From: Pipra filicauda
Lineage: Eukaryota; Chordata; Aves; Passeriformes; Pipridae
Reading direction: 5' to 3'
NCBI RefSeq assembly: GCF_003945595.2
Contig: NW_024104422.1
Coordinates: 133,743-197,742, forward strand
Length of the DNA: 64,000 nt
This document shows, in pieces, positions 61,286-64,000 of the stretch (within the stretch, counting starts at the first letter, position 1; the number at the start of each line of letters is the position of its first letter). Under the pieces are notes generated by a model. That model did no database searches, was not told the DNA's origin, and was given only the letters and a program-made list of their open reading frames with translations. Made by a program: the position numbers and the translations under genes.

Positions 61286-61558
61286 GAATCACCCTGAAGG
61301 CTGGAAGAGGAGAGACCTCTGGACCAGATTTCCCAGTCCAACTTCCACTCAAGTTGCTCAGGGCTTTGCTCACTTGAAATATGAATATCTCTAGGGATGG
61401 AGATTACACACCTCCTTCAGACACCTGTCCCAGCCCTTACTCACCCTCATATAAAGAACCTTTTCCTTCCAAATACTCGCAAATTCCCCTGGCTGCATGT
61501 TGTGTCTGCTGTGTCTTGGATTTTTGTTGTGCACCACCAAGAAGTGTTTGGCCCTACA
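61286..61558 (-). mobile_element. CR1 LINE fragment, minus strand, older subfamily
   Basis: Starts at GAATCACCCTGAAGGCTGGA and continues with GAGACCTCTGGACC, CAGGGCTTTGCTCACTTG, GGATGGAGATTACACACC and TGTTGTGCACCACCAAGAAG, in the order of the CR1 subfamily also seen at 58424-58862. It lies just right of the 61060-61192 copy in the same orientation. The two have different 3' ends, so they are separate insertions, the younger one landing beside the older tail. Confidence 0.85.
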
Positions 61559-64000
61559 CACACACTAATTTCTCTGAGTGTTCTGAACAACTGCTGGTCA
61601 GCAGTAAAAGTGGCCATTACATGCCTAATGCTACTTAAGTTACTACCAAGACAGTCAACACACATTATGTTATAAAATGTGATATTTGGTGATATTTGCA
61701 CTATAGTCATGAAACACAGATGCTGCAACCCATGAGGTTACTCCGACACTGGATATAGATGCTGCCTGAACTGAAAGTTCATTCCCTTTAAAACAAGTTT
61801 CTCAAAAGGCTATTTTAAATATAATAATTTTGTGAAATTAGCTCAGTAAACAGTTACTCTGCTTAAATATAACTTTCTTTGACACAGGAGTATGTGGAGG
61901 TCATATAGAGATCGCTATAAACATGTGTGTGCTCAAAGGGTGTGAACAGTAAAAGACAGGAATTTCCATAACAGTTGAATACTGACATAATTATTTATTA
62001 TGAACATCAACCTCATAGACATATAGAGCAACATGGCTTTGGCATGCCTCAGAAGAGGAACTGCCAGTGTACCAGGATAATCATAAAACTAAAACTTCAG
62101 AGTAGGGGATACCAGACTCACTGTCAGCTTCACTTTAGAGGATCCTCAGTCCCTTCCATTAATGTTTTCTCTTTTTTTAGGGTATATGTCTTCAGATATC
62201 CTTTAGCTTTTTCACTTGACAGATGTACTTCTATCATTCCATCCATGTCTTGTTTTGTATACGTAGTAATGAGAGGTCGTGAGTGCACTATAAAACAGAT
62301 CCCTTAGGTCAGGAGGCCTTGAACAAAGGCAAATATTGCTAAAGGCAACATACCCTTAACTGCTAAGTGAGGGGAACTAGAAAAACACCACGTTGTCTTC
62401 ATCAGAATATTTTTGCCTCCAACAGCTGGAACTTTTCAATTGAACTATTACTGGAAGAGAGTGGTGTAGTAATGTTTTTATCAATTTACATGCATAGCTA
62501 CTCTTACAAGCCACAATTAGGCTGTTGCTGTGTAGGTGTGCTGGCAAGAGGATTAGTGGAGGCAGCTGGTATTTGAGAAAAAATACACGCCTGTGGACAG
62601 CTGTTTGAGTCAAACATTTCAGTCTCTTTAGCTAGTCTATAACAGATTTGCTTCTTTTTGTTTAAGTAAACAATGGTTTCTGTCACAATATTAAAACCGC
62701 CAAAATTACAGTACACTGGACAGTTAATTTGATTAAGCAGTAAGTGGTTATGATGAATGATTAAAGCGTAGTTTATCTTCAGGAATGCTTCATTACCCTA
62801 GAGACAAAAGAGACAAGAATATTGTATTTTTTCTGATTCTATCTAAATAAGTTCTCTGGGGAATCTAGCTATCTTGCTGTCTCCTACAAAATATGCAATT
62901 TTCTTAGGGATTTAGTTTTATATTTAGTTCTGAAAACCAGATATTTTCCAGAGAATTGTAATCAGGCACCCAGTCAGCAGGAACACAAATCAAGACACAT
63001 TTATATATAGGAATTGTGACCTTTGAATCACTGGAGCCACAGCATATCTCATCCTAAGGGCACAGAGCAGACGAGATTGTTGTTTCCTGATCTGCAGTGC
63101 TAACGGGGATCAAACACCTACTTGTCCCTCTATAAAGGTCCAAAAGACATTTTGCACATTTACATCATAACTCTCAGAGTTATAAGTCTACATCTCTATT
63201 CCTAAACTCTACCAAAAGTGATGTTGAAGATCCATTTTGATTATATCATGTTAAGGAGTAATCTGTTACTGCAAGTGTATTCTTATTCATATATGTGATT
63301 ATGGGATGAACTTGGTAGTGGAAATTAGTACATTTGACTTTATTAGTCTAGTCATGAGTGAACACCTTTCTCAAATCAGCATTGGGGACTACTCATATGT
63401 CAATACTGCAGTATTTAACTCTGTTTAAGGTACTATACTAAATTACTGCTTTGTGCCATAGATGAAATCTGCTTTGATATTTTGAGAGAGAAAGACCACA
63501 TCTTTGGCAGAAAAACCCTTTATGATCCACTTAAGGTGGTCTGAAACTTTTGTCTTACCATAGTCAGAGATCAAATATCAAACCCACATATACAGCACAT
63601 AAGAAGAAGGCTTGCAGTTTAGTTAGGTTATGTTCTGAGATTGCTGTTAGGATGGATGTGCAATGTGACCAACATGACCGTTTCCAAAGGAAGCCATGAC
63701 ACTGAACTCAATGACAATCCACAGTGAGGTCAGAGCAGAAGAAAAACAGTATCTGAGTCCACTTGTTTTATTAGGTGATGCTGAATGCAGTTCACTGGAA
63801 GCGTTAGGAATTTTAGCAGGACAATCCTGAGAGCCCTTGTGAAAGACAAGTCTGAACTGCTGGCCCTTGAGGAATCTCAGCACCCCAACAAGTTAGAAGA
63901 TCATCCAGAATAGCATGATATGGCAATCATAATTCAAGACTGAATCACAAAAAATAAACTTTAAACTACATTCACATCACCCTGTGTAGGTGATTAACTT
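61559..64000. other. Unique AT-rich DNA, nothing recognised
   Basis: Apart from a few CA units at about 61555-61565 there is no repeat, exon or RNA gene that I can support. Open frames reach 110 codons (plus, 61975-62307) without known motifs. Confidence 0.6.

Noticed and set aside
1..64000. Bacterial-type features: operons, CRISPR arrays, riboswitches, prophage
   Set aside because: The window is vertebrate nuclear DNA, shown by the CR1 and MIR elements, and no regularly spaced CRISPR-like repeats were seen.
1..64000. Endogenous retrovirus coding sequence
   Set aside because: No gag, pol or env-like motif was recognised. The only reverse transcriptase remnant is of CR1 LINE type.

Overview
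The window is bird nuclear DNA. It is AT-rich, has little CpG, carries no bacterial-type gene organisation, and its interspersed repeats are almost all CR1 LINEs. Their 3' ends carry the avian signature: a GAATCATAGAATCATAGAA-type octamer tail followed by a TTGGAAGGG block, or its complement. One older amniote MIR/CORE-SINE is also present. The species cannot be fixed from the sequence.

I could not recognise a complete protein-coding gene on either strand. The longest open frames are 151 and 153 codons on the minus strand and match no family I know, so they are most likely chance frames. The window is best read as intergenic DNA or a very large intron. A few short splice-framed open segments (8242-8378, 42594-42650, 24052-24105) could be exons or cassette exons of an unrecognised transcript, but each is weak alone and they are not shown to belong together.

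Layout. 1-11787 is mostly unique sequence with a CTCF-like motif inside a short inverted repeat (about 1001-1028) and the best exon candidate (8242-8378). 11788-12041 is a plus-strand CR1 3' end. 15190-15720 is a GC-richer block, probably an old dispersed repeat. 15833-17195 is a minus-strand CR1 with a broken reverse transcriptase. 18640-19280 is a GC-richer patch with a TATA-like element facing a 76-codon minus-strand ORF. 22655-22880 is the MIR-type SINE. 25960-26110 is a CpG cluster. 31705-31748 holds two adjacent hairpins. 33390-33760 is a degenerate minisatellite of about 65-70 bp units. 43790-43866 is a tRNA-like relic. 47012-47503 (plus), 58424-58862 (minus), 61060-61192 (minus) and 61286-61558 (minus) are further CR1 pieces. 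Some unique stretches (44380-44660 and 59930-60260) look like conserved regulatory DNA, judged only from composition and motif density.

No operon, CRISPR, phage or novel coding system was found. The most useful leads are the splice-framed segments, the minisatellite, the CpG cluster and the hairpin pair, all of which need comparative or transcript data.
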